A stretch of DNA of 64,000 nucleotides from Bacteroidales bacterium (GTDB taxonomy: Bacteria; Bacteroidota; Bacteroidia; Bacteroidales; F082). The stretch spans positions 1-64,000 of the forward strand of contig JAUXMV010000046.1 in the NCBI GenBank assembly GCA_030683155.1, written 5' to 3'. The translations under genes were made by a program, and so were the position numbers. Below, piece by piece: positions 15,638-22,674 of the stretch (the first letter of the stretch is position 1; every line of letters starts with the position of its first letter). Under the pieces are notes generated by a model, which was given only the letters and a program-made list of their open reading frames with translations, did no database searches and had not been told where the DNA came from.

Positions 15638-16597
15638 CTAAGTTGTTTTTCTTTGGATTTTTACATTATTTCTGGTTAATATAAACGAGAAAGAGTGTTT
15701 GTTTCCAAGTTGTATACTATTGTATTTGCGATAAATAGGAGTTGAAAAAGCTAGACTTAAATTCCAGTCCTCAAAGGCCTGATAACTGATTTGAGGAACA
15801 GCCATAACTATTGTTCCTCCCGAAGCTTCGACAATCTGATTGTTTTCACGTTGTGATTTCTTGCGAATTTCAACTCTTCCCTGCATTAGAAAATTCAATT
15901 TCGAATTTAACTTATAGCCTGATCCCAGGGCAATCATATACACAGTTCCATATTTATAGTCAAAGTTTTTAGATTGAATCCGTTGAGAAAACTCTACACT
16001 ACTGCCAAGAAAAACATTGATTTTATTCTGTAAATATGCTTTATTAATTTGAATGCCACCATGATATCTGAAACTTCCTGAAGAAGGCTGCAACTGAACA
16101 GGAAGTTTAATGTTGTCAACAACAAGGTCGAAAACACCAACAGGTAATTTAATGCCTGCGATTCCACTTATCTGCAACTTTCGGGATGGTTTTTTATAAA
16201 GGTCAAACCTTGCTGCAATATTAAGGTCAGCTAGCCCATATGCATTCTTTTTTTCGAAATCAGGATTTTTATAGGTTTCAAATTTTGATAAATAATATCC
16301 TGTTTCAATTCGAAGACTCAGCCAATCAATCAGGCCATATTCTGCACCTAATTCCAGATAGTTGAAACCTGAATTGTCCACATAATTTATATCGATTACT
16401 TCATTTTCGTTGTAGTATGTGTCGGAAATACTGTTGCGAAAAAGCAGGGATATTTTAAGATCATTTCTATTGCTTCTCTGAAAATCTGGCGAAATATTTA
16501 ATGGATTACCGGCAGCACAACATTGAGCTTTTATTTCTATTTCTTGACTAAAGAAGCATGCAAGAAACAACAGAAAGTAAAAAATCCTCATCTTCAT
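15638..16597 (-). CDS. Outer-membrane beta-barrel protein with N-terminal Cys-Cys
   Basis: A 319-residue exported protein with signal peptide ending at about IKAQ (residue 25). The mature protein would begin near CCAAGNPLN with adjacent cysteines 26 and 27. The rest is a series of amphipathic strands ending in aromatic residues (SLRIETGYYL, KLNFLMQGRVEI, SFILTRNN), typical of small outer-membrane barrels, possibly of the MetA-pathway/transporter-like type. It is the last gene of the ArsR-headed operon; its ATG overlaps the lipoprotein stop by one base (TGATG). A role as outer-membrane exit or sensor for the exported toxicant is conceivable but unproven. Confidence 0.7.
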   Translation of the reverse strand: MKMRIFYFLLFLACFFSQEIEIKAQCCAAGNPLNISPDFQRSNRNDLKISLLFRNSISDTYYNENEVIDINYVDNSGFNYLELGAEYGLIDWLSLRIETGYYLSKFETYKNPDFEKKNAYGLADLNIAARFDLYKKPSRKLQISGIAGIKLPVGVFDLVVDNIKLPVQLQPSSGSFRYHGGIQINKAYLQNKINVFLGSSVEFSQRIQSKNFDYKYGTVYMIALGSGYKLNSKLNFLMQGRVEIRKKSQRENNQIVEASGGTIVMAVPQISYQAFEDWNLSLAFSTPIYRKYNSIQLGNKHSFSFILTRNNVKIQRKTT

Positions 16598-16947
16598 CAG
16601 TTGTCAAGGTAATGTTTCACGCGTATTTGTATAGTGTCTTCAACAAATCCGGTTTCGTTAAAAACCCTGCAAGTAATCGTGTTTAGACCAACGCAACAAT
16701 TTCCGGCTGCATATTTAATCTGTGATCCATTGCCTTTAATATCGCCATGATTGGCTTCCCAGAAGTATGACAGATTTTCGCCTTTGGCAATCACAGTTAT
16801 GCTTGTCGTATCCCAGGCTTTAATAGTTCTGAAGCTTGCATCAAGACTTATAATCTCTATTTCATTGGATATTTTTTTTGGCACCTCTGATTTTTTACAT
16901 GAGAAGAGCATGAAAACGACAAGCGAAAGAAATAATATTTGCTTCAT
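16597..16947 (-). CDS. Small lipoprotein with PKD-like fold and vicinal cysteines
   Basis: Starting at the ATG at 16947, a 116-residue protein with a lipobox MLFSC (Cys17) and one immunoglobulin/PKD-like beta domain (YFWEANHGDIKGNG ... FVEDTIQIRV). It contains a Cys-Cys pair at residues 84-85 (AAGNCCVG) and a cysteine at 93. The domain resembles PKD modules in which a Trp-x-x-x-x-Gly strand is typical. A longer in-frame start would run into the rhodanese gene and is rejected. It lies 19 bases downstream of the rhodanese and overlaps the barrel gene by one base, so all three belong to the ArsR-headed operon. Confidence 0.75.
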   Translation of the reverse strand: MKQILFLSLVVFMLFSCKKSEVPKKISNEIEIISLDASFRTIKAWDTTSITVIAKGENLSYFWEANHGDIKGNGSQIKYAAGNCCVGLNTITCRVFNETGFVEDTIQIRVKHYLDN

Positions 16948-16966
16948 TCTGTTAAACTTGAAACTA

Positions 16967-17392
16967 TTAAATCTTGCTTTTCTTCCTGTTTCTTGGCCTG
17001 AGCTGACACATGCAACTTCCTGTAAGACGTTCACTCAAATCAATAATGATTGGGAATCCATCTCTCTCCCAGTCAACAAAACCTCCGGCTAAGGAAACAA
17101 CATTTGTATAACCTCTTGAAAGTAAAAGTTTTAACACCTCTTTACTTCTTATTCCTACAGCATCAGCTAAAATTACAGCCTCATCACGGGGGATTTCCTG
17201 CCAGTTTTCTTCAATTTCAGTGTAGGGCAGCAAAAGCAATTCCTGAACATCGGGTAACTTGCCTGCACCTTCATAGTCAGGGCGCAGATCAACGAGCAAT
17301 GCACCTTTTTCCAACAATGGCCAGGCTTTTCTTGGTGTTATAAAACGCAATCCCTGACTTTCGAAACTTTGTTGAAGCAGTAAATCGATCAT
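16967..17392 (-). CDS. Rhodanese-like domain protein lacking the catalytic cysteine
   Basis: A 141-residue rhodanese-fold protein (VDLRPDYEGAGKLPD near residue 34, LAGGFVDWERDGFP near 101). In the active-site loop the CxxGxRS cysteine is replaced: the loop reads ILADAVGIRSKE, so Asp77 sits in the cysteine position. The domain should not form a persulfide and is more likely a binding or structural module. The C-terminal tail contains Cys-Met-Cys (127-129) followed by basic residues. It is the sixth gene of the ArsR-headed operon, 12 bases after the permease. Confidence 0.82.
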   Translation of the reverse strand: MIDLLLQQSFESQGLRFITPRKAWPLLEKGALLVDLRPDYEGAGKLPDVQELLLLPYTEIEENWQEIPRDEAVILADAVGIRSKEVLKLLLSRGYTNVVSLAGGFVDWERDGFPIIIDLSERLTGSCMCQLRPRNRKKSKI

Positions 17393-17404
17393 TTTAAAAA
17401 GGTT

Positions 17405-18727
17405 TTATCCAAAAAAGGCACCATAAATTAACCCACTTATAGTAGCCATAACAACTACAAGAATAAGATATACTAAGGTTTTCTGGGTTCCCATTACACC
17501 TCTTATTACAAGAAGATTGGGCAGGGAAAGCGAAGGTCCGGCCAATAAAAGTGCCAATGCAGGGCCTTTTCCCATGCCAGCTGAGATTAATCCCTGTAAA
17601 ATAGGGACTTCGGTGAGGGTGGCAAAATACATGAAGGCTCCGACAATGGAAGCGAAAAGGTTTGAAAACACAGAATTTCCACCAACCAAAGCTGTTATCC
17701 ATTCGTTCGGAATTATACCCGCTATGGCCGTGTCATCATGTGTTGATCCAAGCAGAAAACCGGCAGTAACAACACCAATAGCCAATAGTGGCATGATCTG
17801 CTTTGTGAAATCCCAGGCAGAGCGTGTCCATTCAGGATTATCCGGATCATTTTTATCCAAAAGCGTAATGATGCTTAAACCAGCGATACCAATAACCATC
17901 GGAACCAATGGTGAAGCAACAAGAAAACCTGATGCCGCTGTTGCAACGGCGACCAAACCAACATGCCACCATTTAATCTCTAAAATAAAAATGAGTGAAT
18001 AGACAAGTAAAAGCCCAAAAAATCCGGTGATATACCATTTGTAAAACCATATCCAATACCATGCGCCTTCAGTTATCCCTTCAGAAGGTCTGCCCCAATT
18101 GGCAAAAACCAAAATCAGAACGAGGGTAAAAAAGTGAAACGAAGTTTTCCACATAGGACGTTTTTCCGGAATTTCCGGAAAGTTCAATTGCTCTGCTCGT
18201 TTTGCTTTTTCTTCTTTCCGGTAAATAATTGCCATGGCTGAACCAATAACAACGGCAAAAACAACGGCTCCAATTACTCTTGCAACACCCATCTCAAACC
18301 CAAGAATTCGCGCTGTAAGAATGATTGCAAGAATATTAATGGCAGGTCCGGAATACAAAAACGCGATGGCAGGGCCTAATCCGGCGCCGCGCTTGTGAAT
18401 GCTTGAAAACAAAGGTAAAATTGTGCAACTGCACACTGCAAGTATTGTTCCTGAAACAGAGGCAACTGTATATGCAACCCATTTCTTTGCTTTTGCACCA
18501 AAATATTTCATCACAGCACCCTGACTGACAAAAACAGAAATGACACCGGCGATGAAAAAAGCTGGTAATAAACATAAAATGACATGTTCCTGTGCATACC
18601 ATTTTGTTAGGTCAAGTGTCGCCCATATTGCTGTTGTAAACCTTTCACTGTCTAGTGGAAGGAAAAAAGCAAAAAGGAAAATAACAATAATCCAAAGCAA
18701 TATTTTGAATTCTTTTTTGTATTCCAT
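17405..18727 (-). CDS. Permease of the ArsP/DUF318 family
   Basis: An inner-membrane protein of 440 residues and many hydrophobic segments, belonging to the PF03773 permeases. That group includes the methylarsenite exporter ArsP and the SO_0444-type metal exporters. The conserved cytosolic-facing motif AVCSCTILPLFSSIHKRGAG (Cys99 and Cys101) and a second, related segment (TLTEVPILQGLISAGMGKGPAL) are present, as expected for a two-fold repeated transporter. Genes directly upstream encode ArsG-, ArsF- and ArsE-like proteins, so an organic or inorganic arsenical (or another thiophilic metal) is the likely substrate. This is inferred from context; substrate cannot be read from sequence. Confidence 0.85.
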   Translation of the reverse strand: MEYKKEFKILLWIIVIFLFAFFLPLDSERFTTAIWATLDLTKWYAQEHVILCLLPAFFIAGVISVFVSQGAVMKYFGAKAKKWVAYTVASVSGTILAVCSCTILPLFSSIHKRGAGLGPAIAFLYSGPAINILAIILTARILGFEMGVARVIGAVVFAVVIGSAMAIIYRKEEKAKRAEQLNFPEIPEKRPMWKTSFHFFTLVLILVFANWGRPSEGITEGAWYWIWFYKWYITGFFGLLLVYSLIFILEIKWWHVGLVAVATAASGFLVASPLVPMVIGIAGLSIITLLDKNDPDNPEWTRSAWDFTKQIMPLLAIGVVTAGFLLGSTHDDTAIAGIIPNEWITALVGGNSVFSNLFASIVGAFMYFATLTEVPILQGLISAGMGKGPALALLLAGPSLSLPNLLVIRGVMGTQKTLVYLILVVVMATISGLIYGAFFG

Positions 18728-18738
18728 GATTGGTTAAT

Positions 18739-19440
18739 CTAATTGATAAAGAAAATTGTGATATAATAAAGTCCTACTGCAATAAATACAATCGCAACGA
18801 CTTTACGAAACCATTTCTCGAATATTTTGAGTTTGTTGTAAAACCCACCAACTTCCGAAACTGTGTATGCAAGCATCCATGCCAGGATAATTACTGGCAA
18901 ACCAGTCGCAACTGCAAATACAATTGGAAGGTATAGCCCGGCAGGACTTGAAATTGTGATTGGAATCAACATCCCGAAATATAACAGGCCGCTATATGGA
19001 CAAAAAGCGAGTGCAAACACCATTCCCAGCAACAATACCTGCCAAAAGCCTCTTTTTGAATTGTTTTCCATTTTTTCGCCAAGTTTACCAAGGCCCGGAA
19101 AGTTTATGCGAATTATATCGAGCATTAAAATTCCGATAATAACCAAAAGAGGTCCGAGTAGTTTTTCTCCCCACTTCTGAAAAAAGCCTGCAATATGAAA
19201 GGTATTAGCACCGAAAAATAAAATGATTCCTATAACTGTATAGCTGATTGCTCGCCCTAATGTGTATATGACGCCATTTAAAAAGACCTTTCTTTTGTTC
19301 ACCACATCTTTGCTGATAAAGGCAATTGCTGTGATGTTTGTTGCCATCGGGCATGGACTGATTGCAGTCATCAGGCCTAAAATCAGGGCTGTAAGAAAAG
19401 GCAAAGAAGTTGCATCAAGGATGTTTTGTAAAAAATCCAT
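18739..19440 (-). CDS. DsbD-like membrane protein, ArsG-like organoarsenical efflux permease
   Basis: A 233-residue inner-membrane protein with about six transmembrane segments and the DsbD/CcdA fold. Two cysteines lie in the two homologous membrane halves: SPCPMATN (Cys30) and AFCPYSGLLYFG (Cys147), each followed by proline. Related proteins in Shewanella, named ArsG, export aromatic aminoarsenicals after ArsE and ArsF have reduced nitroaromatic forms. The gene order here (E-like, F-like, G-like) matches that system. An alternative is electron transfer across the membrane like CcdA, which would feed the thioredoxin-like neighbours. Confidence 0.78.
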   Translation of the reverse strand: MDFLQNILDATSLPFLTALILGLMTAISPCPMATNITAIAFISKDVVNKRKVFLNGVIYTLGRAISYTVIGIILFFGANTFHIAGFFQKWGEKLLGPLLVIIGILMLDIIRINFPGLGKLGEKMENNSKRGFWQVLLLGMVFALAFCPYSGLLYFGMLIPITISSPAGLYLPIVFAVATGLPVIILAWMLAYTVSEVGGFYNKLKIFEKWFRKVVAIVFIAVGLYYITIFFIN

Positions 19441-19495
19441 CTTTTATATTTTTGTTGAAATCGAATTCCTGATAAAGGAATTATAACATGAAAAT

Positions 19496-19921
19496 CTACT
19501 TAAGAGCCTTATTCACAGCATTGACCAGGGTGGTTTGAAAAGTTTCGGGTTTGGTTCTCGCCGTGGCAAAGCCTTCTTTCGTGAGGTCGATGGTGTTCTT
19601 CTTGTCACCGTTTTTTACGATAAAAAGACTTGACCCCCAAATCTCGAATTCATTTACCAAACTTTTATTCTCTTTGAGATCGATGTTGATAATGTGTAAG
19701 GCAATTTCTCCGCTTTCCAGCTGACTTTTAAAATCTTTGTTCAGCGTTGCAACTGTCTCCTTTTCAATAGCATTGCATCCTGCGCAGCGATTTGTGCTAT
19801 GGGTGTAGTAAATGTCCAAAACTGGTTTTTTAGCTGCATTCTGCGCTTGAACCATTTCTGCCTGAAACACACCAACTGTCAACAAAATTGACATTAAAAT
19901 AATTGTTTTCATCATTTTCAT
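19496..19921 (-). CDS. Exported thioredoxin-like protein, ArsF-like
   Basis: A 141-residue protein with a signal peptide (MVQAQ at about residue 27) and a thioredoxin-like fold carrying CAGC (Cys46, Cys49) just after the first strand (VLDIYYTHSTNR). It resembles the family annotated as subunit ArsF of a nitrophenylarsenate reductase. The redox pair may accept electrons from the ArsG-like DsbD-type protein encoded 55 bases downstream. A terminal FQTTLVNAVNKALK helix closes the fold. Assignment to ArsF rests on family resemblance and gene order. Confidence 0.75.
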   Translation of the reverse strand: MKMMKTIILMSILLTVGVFQAEMVQAQNAAKKPVLDIYYTHSTNRCAGCNAIEKETVATLNKDFKSQLESGEIALHIINIDLKENKSLVNEFEIWGSSLFIVKNGDKKNTIDLTKEGFATARTKPETFQTTLVNAVNKALK

Positions 19922-19941
19922 TGTTTTTAAAATATTTAAAA

Positions 19942-20181
19942 CTAACTATTTACCATATCCTTTAACTCCGTTGCTGAAGGCAGTCTTCCGCTCATCACAA
20001 CTTTACCATTTATTACAAGTCCTGGCGTCCGCATGATGCCATACCCCATAATATCAACAATGTCTTCAACCTTGCTTATGGTGGCATCAATGCCTGATTC
20101 AGCGACAGTTTTACGAACAGCTTCCTCAAGCTGTTTACATTTTGGGCATCCTGTGCCAAGAATTTTGATCTCTTTTGACAT
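19942..20181 (-). CDS. Small thioredoxin-like protein, TM0996/MTH895 family (ArsE-like)
   Basis: A 79-residue cytoplasmic redox protein with the motif GTGCPKCKQLE (Cys12, Cys15), the cis-proline segment MRTPGLVINGKVV and the terminal helix. This is the compact glutaredoxin-like family often found beside ArsR genes and ArsP-type permeases. In the Shewanella arsEFG system the equivalent protein works with ArsF to reduce nitroaromatic arsenicals. It lies 12 bases after arsR and 20 bases before the ArsF-like gene. Confidence 0.85.
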   Translation of the reverse strand: MSKEIKILGTGCPKCKQLEEAVRKTVAESGIDATISKVEDIVDIMGYGIMRTPGLVINGKVVMSGRLPSATELKDMVNS

Positions 20182-20193
20182 TTATTTAAAGAT

Positions 20194-20517
20194 TTAAGAA
20201 TTACACTGTTTTATATTTTTTTCTTGAAAAAGTTTTGCAAAAAGAACCTGCGCTAAATCCCAGTTCTCTTTGTTCAGACAATATTTTATTTTTGGAGGAA
20301 GCAATTCGCCCTGTATAAGTCCGGCATCTTTCAATTCTTTCAAATGTTGCGATAAAGTTGAACGTGCAATGGGCAGATCTTCAGCAAGATCGCCACTATA
20401 GCAGCAACTTTGCTGTGAAAGCAATTCGAGAATCATCAACCGAACAGGATGACTCATCGCTTTGGCAATACGGGCAAGTTTGATTTGTTCTTGTGTATAA
20501 TCGAGTGTTTCCTGCAT
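20194..20517 (-). CDS. arsR: ArsR-family repressor of the extended ars operon
   Basis: A 107-residue winged-helix repressor with the recognition segment IARSTLSQHLKELKDAGLI. Possible metal ligands are the vicinal cysteines Cys37-Cys38 (QSCCYSGD) and cysteines near the C terminus (YCLN, KQCNS). It is only moderately similar to the other ArsR at 13938 and has a different operator sequence upstream. It heads eight genes in tight succession, down to the barrel at 15638, with spacings of 12, 20, 55, 11, 12, 19 and -1 bases. Confidence 0.93.
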   Translation of the reverse strand: MQETLDYTQEQIKLARIAKAMSHPVRLMILELLSQQSCCYSGDLAEDLPIARSTLSQHLKELKDAGLIQGELLPPKIKYCLNKENWDLAQVLFAKLFQEKNIKQCNS

Positions 20518-20520
20518 TAT

Positions 20521-20580
20521 GTTTCGTATTTCGTAAAATTACGAAACAAAAGTAAAATATTAATTTGCTTCCTTCATCAA
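20521..20580 (-). promoter_or_regulatory. Promoter and operator of the extended ars operon
   Basis: On the minus strand, TTG (complement of 20578-20580), a 23-base spacer and TACTTTTG (complement of 20547-20554) form a Bacteroidota promoter. Directly downstream lies the palindrome TTTCGTAAAATTACGAAA (20529-20546), plus a third half site TTTCGTA at 20522-20528. The operator covers the transcription start and ends 3 bases before the ATG, as expected for ArsR autorepression. Confidence 0.75.
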
Positions 20581-20650
20581 TTAAATGTCTAAAAAGGAAG
20601 AATTGTATTCAATTTATAACAAATCTAAATAATAGTTTCATCTGAGAAAA

Positions 20651-21475
20651 CTAAGCGATTCTGAATAGGGGAGACCGCTTTTCTCGTTCAAATGGCTGTA
20701 TAGTAGTGCTTTCTGAAAAAGAAACTTCATTTTTTGCGAATGCTGCATGAATGGTTTCCATCGTTTTTTCCGGGCTATTATTATGCTCGCTGAGATGAAC
20801 CAAGAACACATGAGAAAGATCATTCCGCCATGAAGTTACTAAAAAATCTGCACATTGATTGTTGCTTAAATGTCCAAGACTGCTTCTGATTCGCTGTCTG
20901 AGTCTTTCGGGGTAAGGACCGTTTTCAAGCATTTCTTCATCATAATTGGATTCAAGCATAAGGATATTTGCCCGTTTCAGGAAATGCTCTGCTCTTTCAT
21001 CAATTATTCCGAGATCTGTTGCAATGGCAAGACTTTTATGGCTGTTTTGTATGTGAAATCCCACAGCTCCATTTGCATCATGCGAAACCGGAAAAGCTGT
21101 AATACTAAAACCACCTGCAGTAAAAACATCGTCAGGAATGATTGAAACATGCATGCTTTCCAAAGCCTGCATAGTGAAACGGTTGTTTTTGATACCTTGC
21201 CATGTGCCGGCAGTGGCATAAACTGGTTTCCTGAAGGTTCGTGTAAAAGCTTCAACCGCCCTGATGTGGTCAATATGTGAGTGTGTAATCAGCACAGCCT
21301 TAACAGATTCCAGACTTTTACCAATTTCTTTCAATGACTTAATTATTCTCTTGGCACTGATTCCAACATCAACGAGAATTCCCCCCTCAGCATGTCCGAT
21401 ATAGTAACAATTGCCGCTGCTTCCGCTTGAAAGGCTGCATATTTCAAATGAGTACAATGAAGAAAATAAATCCAT
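20651..21475 (-). CDS. MBL-fold metallo-hydrolase, YycJ/WalJ-like
   Basis: A cytoplasmic metallo-beta-lactamase-fold hydrolase of 274 residues. The metal-binding motif THSHIDHIRAV (HxHxDH) is present, with later ligands in PVSHDANGAVG, ATDLG and VHLSEHNN. The N terminus LSSGSSGNCYYIG is characteristic of the YycJ subfamily, proposed to act as a 5'-3' exonuclease in DNA repair or cell-wall regulation. The start at 21475 is preferred to in-frame ATGs further upstream because a good promoter -7 box lies at 21499-21506. The gene diverges from the arginase-family gene. Confidence 0.88.
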   Translation of the reverse strand: MDLFSSLYSFEICSLSSGSSGNCYYIGHAEGGILVDVGISAKRIIKSLKEIGKSLESVKAVLITHSHIDHIRAVEAFTRTFRKPVYATAGTWQGIKNNRFTMQALESMHVSIIPDDVFTAGGFSITAFPVSHDANGAVGFHIQNSHKSLAIATDLGIIDERAEHFLKRANILMLESNYDEEMLENGPYPERLRQRIRSSLGHLSNNQCADFLVTSWRNDLSHVFLVHLSEHNNSPEKTMETIHAAFAKNEVSFSESTTIQPFEREKRSPLFRIA

Positions 21476-21498
21476 AATTTGCCCGGGGGTATTTTTGG

Positions 21499-21531
21499 CA
21501 AAAGTAGTCATTCTCCGGCTTTTTTTCTCAA
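21499..21531 (-). promoter_or_regulatory. Promoter of the MBL-fold hydrolase gene
   Basis: On the minus strand, TTG (complement of 21529-21531), a 22-base spacer and TACTTTTG (complement of 21499-21506) match the Bacteroidota consensus. The predicted start of transcription falls between this box and the ATG at 21475. A TATTTTTG on the plus strand at 21490-21497 may serve the divergent gene but has no -33 partner. Confidence 0.55.
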
Positions 21532-21551
21532 CTTTGCAAACCAAACACAAA

Positions 21552-22583
21552 ATGAAAATGATGCTTGAAGGTTTTAATCCGAATGATGCAGCCACGCAGG
21601 ATGCAGGTATTTATGGACTTCCTTTTACAGAGGAAGATGCTCAGATAATTATTATTCCCGTCAATTGGGAGCTTACTGTAAGTTATGGTTCTGGGACTTT
21701 CAGCGGGCCGGAAGCTGTAAAGGAAGCCTCTATGCAAATGGACCTTCATCATCACGATTACCCCGAACTGTGGAAAAAAGGGATATGGATGGATGAATTT
21801 CCGCGCCATTTCAAGACCGTTCATGCCGGACTTCGAAAAGATGCCAAAACACTTATCGAGGCAATTGAAAACGGGGTTATGGATATGAATAAACCCAGAT
21901 ACCGCGAGGTCTATGATAGTATTCGTAAGGCAAACGAGGACATAAGATATTGGCTTTCAAACAGAATTGCATACTGGAAAGAACAGGGTAAAATAGTCGG
22001 TCTTTTGGGTGGTGATCACAGCATTCCTTTGGGTTACCATTTGTATTTGTCGGATAAAGTGAAGTACGGCGTCTTGCAGGTAGATGCACACCTCGATCTC
22101 AGAAACGCCTACGAAGGTTTCAAATATTCCCACGCCTCCATATTTTACAATGCTTTGCAGTTTGAGTCACTCGAAAAACTGGTTCAGGTTGGTATCCGTG
22201 ATTATTGTGAGGAGGAAGCCGAAATGGTGAAGGCAAACCCCGAACGCATCAAAGTTTTCTTTGACAGAGATATGCGAAAACGGATGTTTGAAGGTGAAAA
22301 TTGGAAAAGCATTTCTGATGAAATTATTGCGGAACTGCCTGACAAAGTTTACGTATCAATTGATATAGATGGTTTAGATCCAGTGCTTTGTCCTAATACC
22401 GGAACACCAGTCCCTGGCGGTTTGCAGTTTGAAGAGTGTATTTATCTTCTGAACCGCTTAAAAGCTTCCGGAAAAGAAATTGTGGGATTTGACCTCTGCG
22501 AAGTAGCGCCTGGCGACGATCAATGGGATGGCAACGTAGGAGCCAGGGTTTTATATCAGTTATGTGGTTTAGCCGCTGAATAA
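21552..22583 (+). CDS. Arginase/agmatinase/formimidoylglutamase family enzyme
   Basis: A manganese-dependent ureohydrolase-fold enzyme of 343 residues. The metal-ligand motifs are GGDHSIPLG, QVDAHLDLR and SIDIDGLDP, all complete. Near the C terminus GFDLCEVAPGDDQWDGN adds the closing helix. The family includes arginase, agmatinase and formimidoylglutamase; the substrate cannot be decided because the binding loops are not diagnostic by eye and no hut or polyamine genes are adjacent. The ATG at 21552 is chosen because the longer reading would overlap the divergent promoter region. A perfect bidirectional terminator follows. Confidence 0.88.
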   Translation: MKMMLEGFNPNDAATQDAGIYGLPFTEEDAQIIIIPVNWELTVSYGSGTFSGPEAVKEASMQMDLHHHDYPELWKKGIWMDEFPRHFKTVHAGLRKDAKTLIEAIENGVMDMNKPRYREVYDSIRKANEDIRYWLSNRIAYWKEQGKIVGLLGGDHSIPLGYHLYLSDKVKYGVLQVDAHLDLRNAYEGFKYSHASIFYNALQFESLEKLVQVGIRDYCEEEAEMVKANPERIKVFFDRDMRKRMFEGENWKSISDEIIAELPDKVYVSIDIDGLDPVLCPNTGTPVPGGLQFEECIYLLNRLKASGKEIVGFDLCEVAPGDDQWDGNVGARVLYQLCGLAAE

Positions 22584-22610
22584 TATTCAGAAAAGTAGAT
22601 TCAACCTATA

Positions 22611-22647
22611 AAAAATCCTTCTTTCAACGTCTGAAAGAAGGATTTTT
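22611..22647. terminator. Bidirectional terminator between arginase-family gene and serpin
   Basis: Perfect 16-base arms (22611-22626 and 22632-22647) begin with A5 and end with T5 around a 5-base loop. It serves both convergent genes, lying 27 bases from each stop. Confidence 0.95.
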
Positions 22648-22674
22648 AATGAAATATTTTATTGGTTTGACAAA

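Noticed and set aside
17517-18002. 161-codon plus-strand frame opposite the ArsP-type permease
   Set aside because: Antisense to strongly conserved permease motifs, with no signal of its own.
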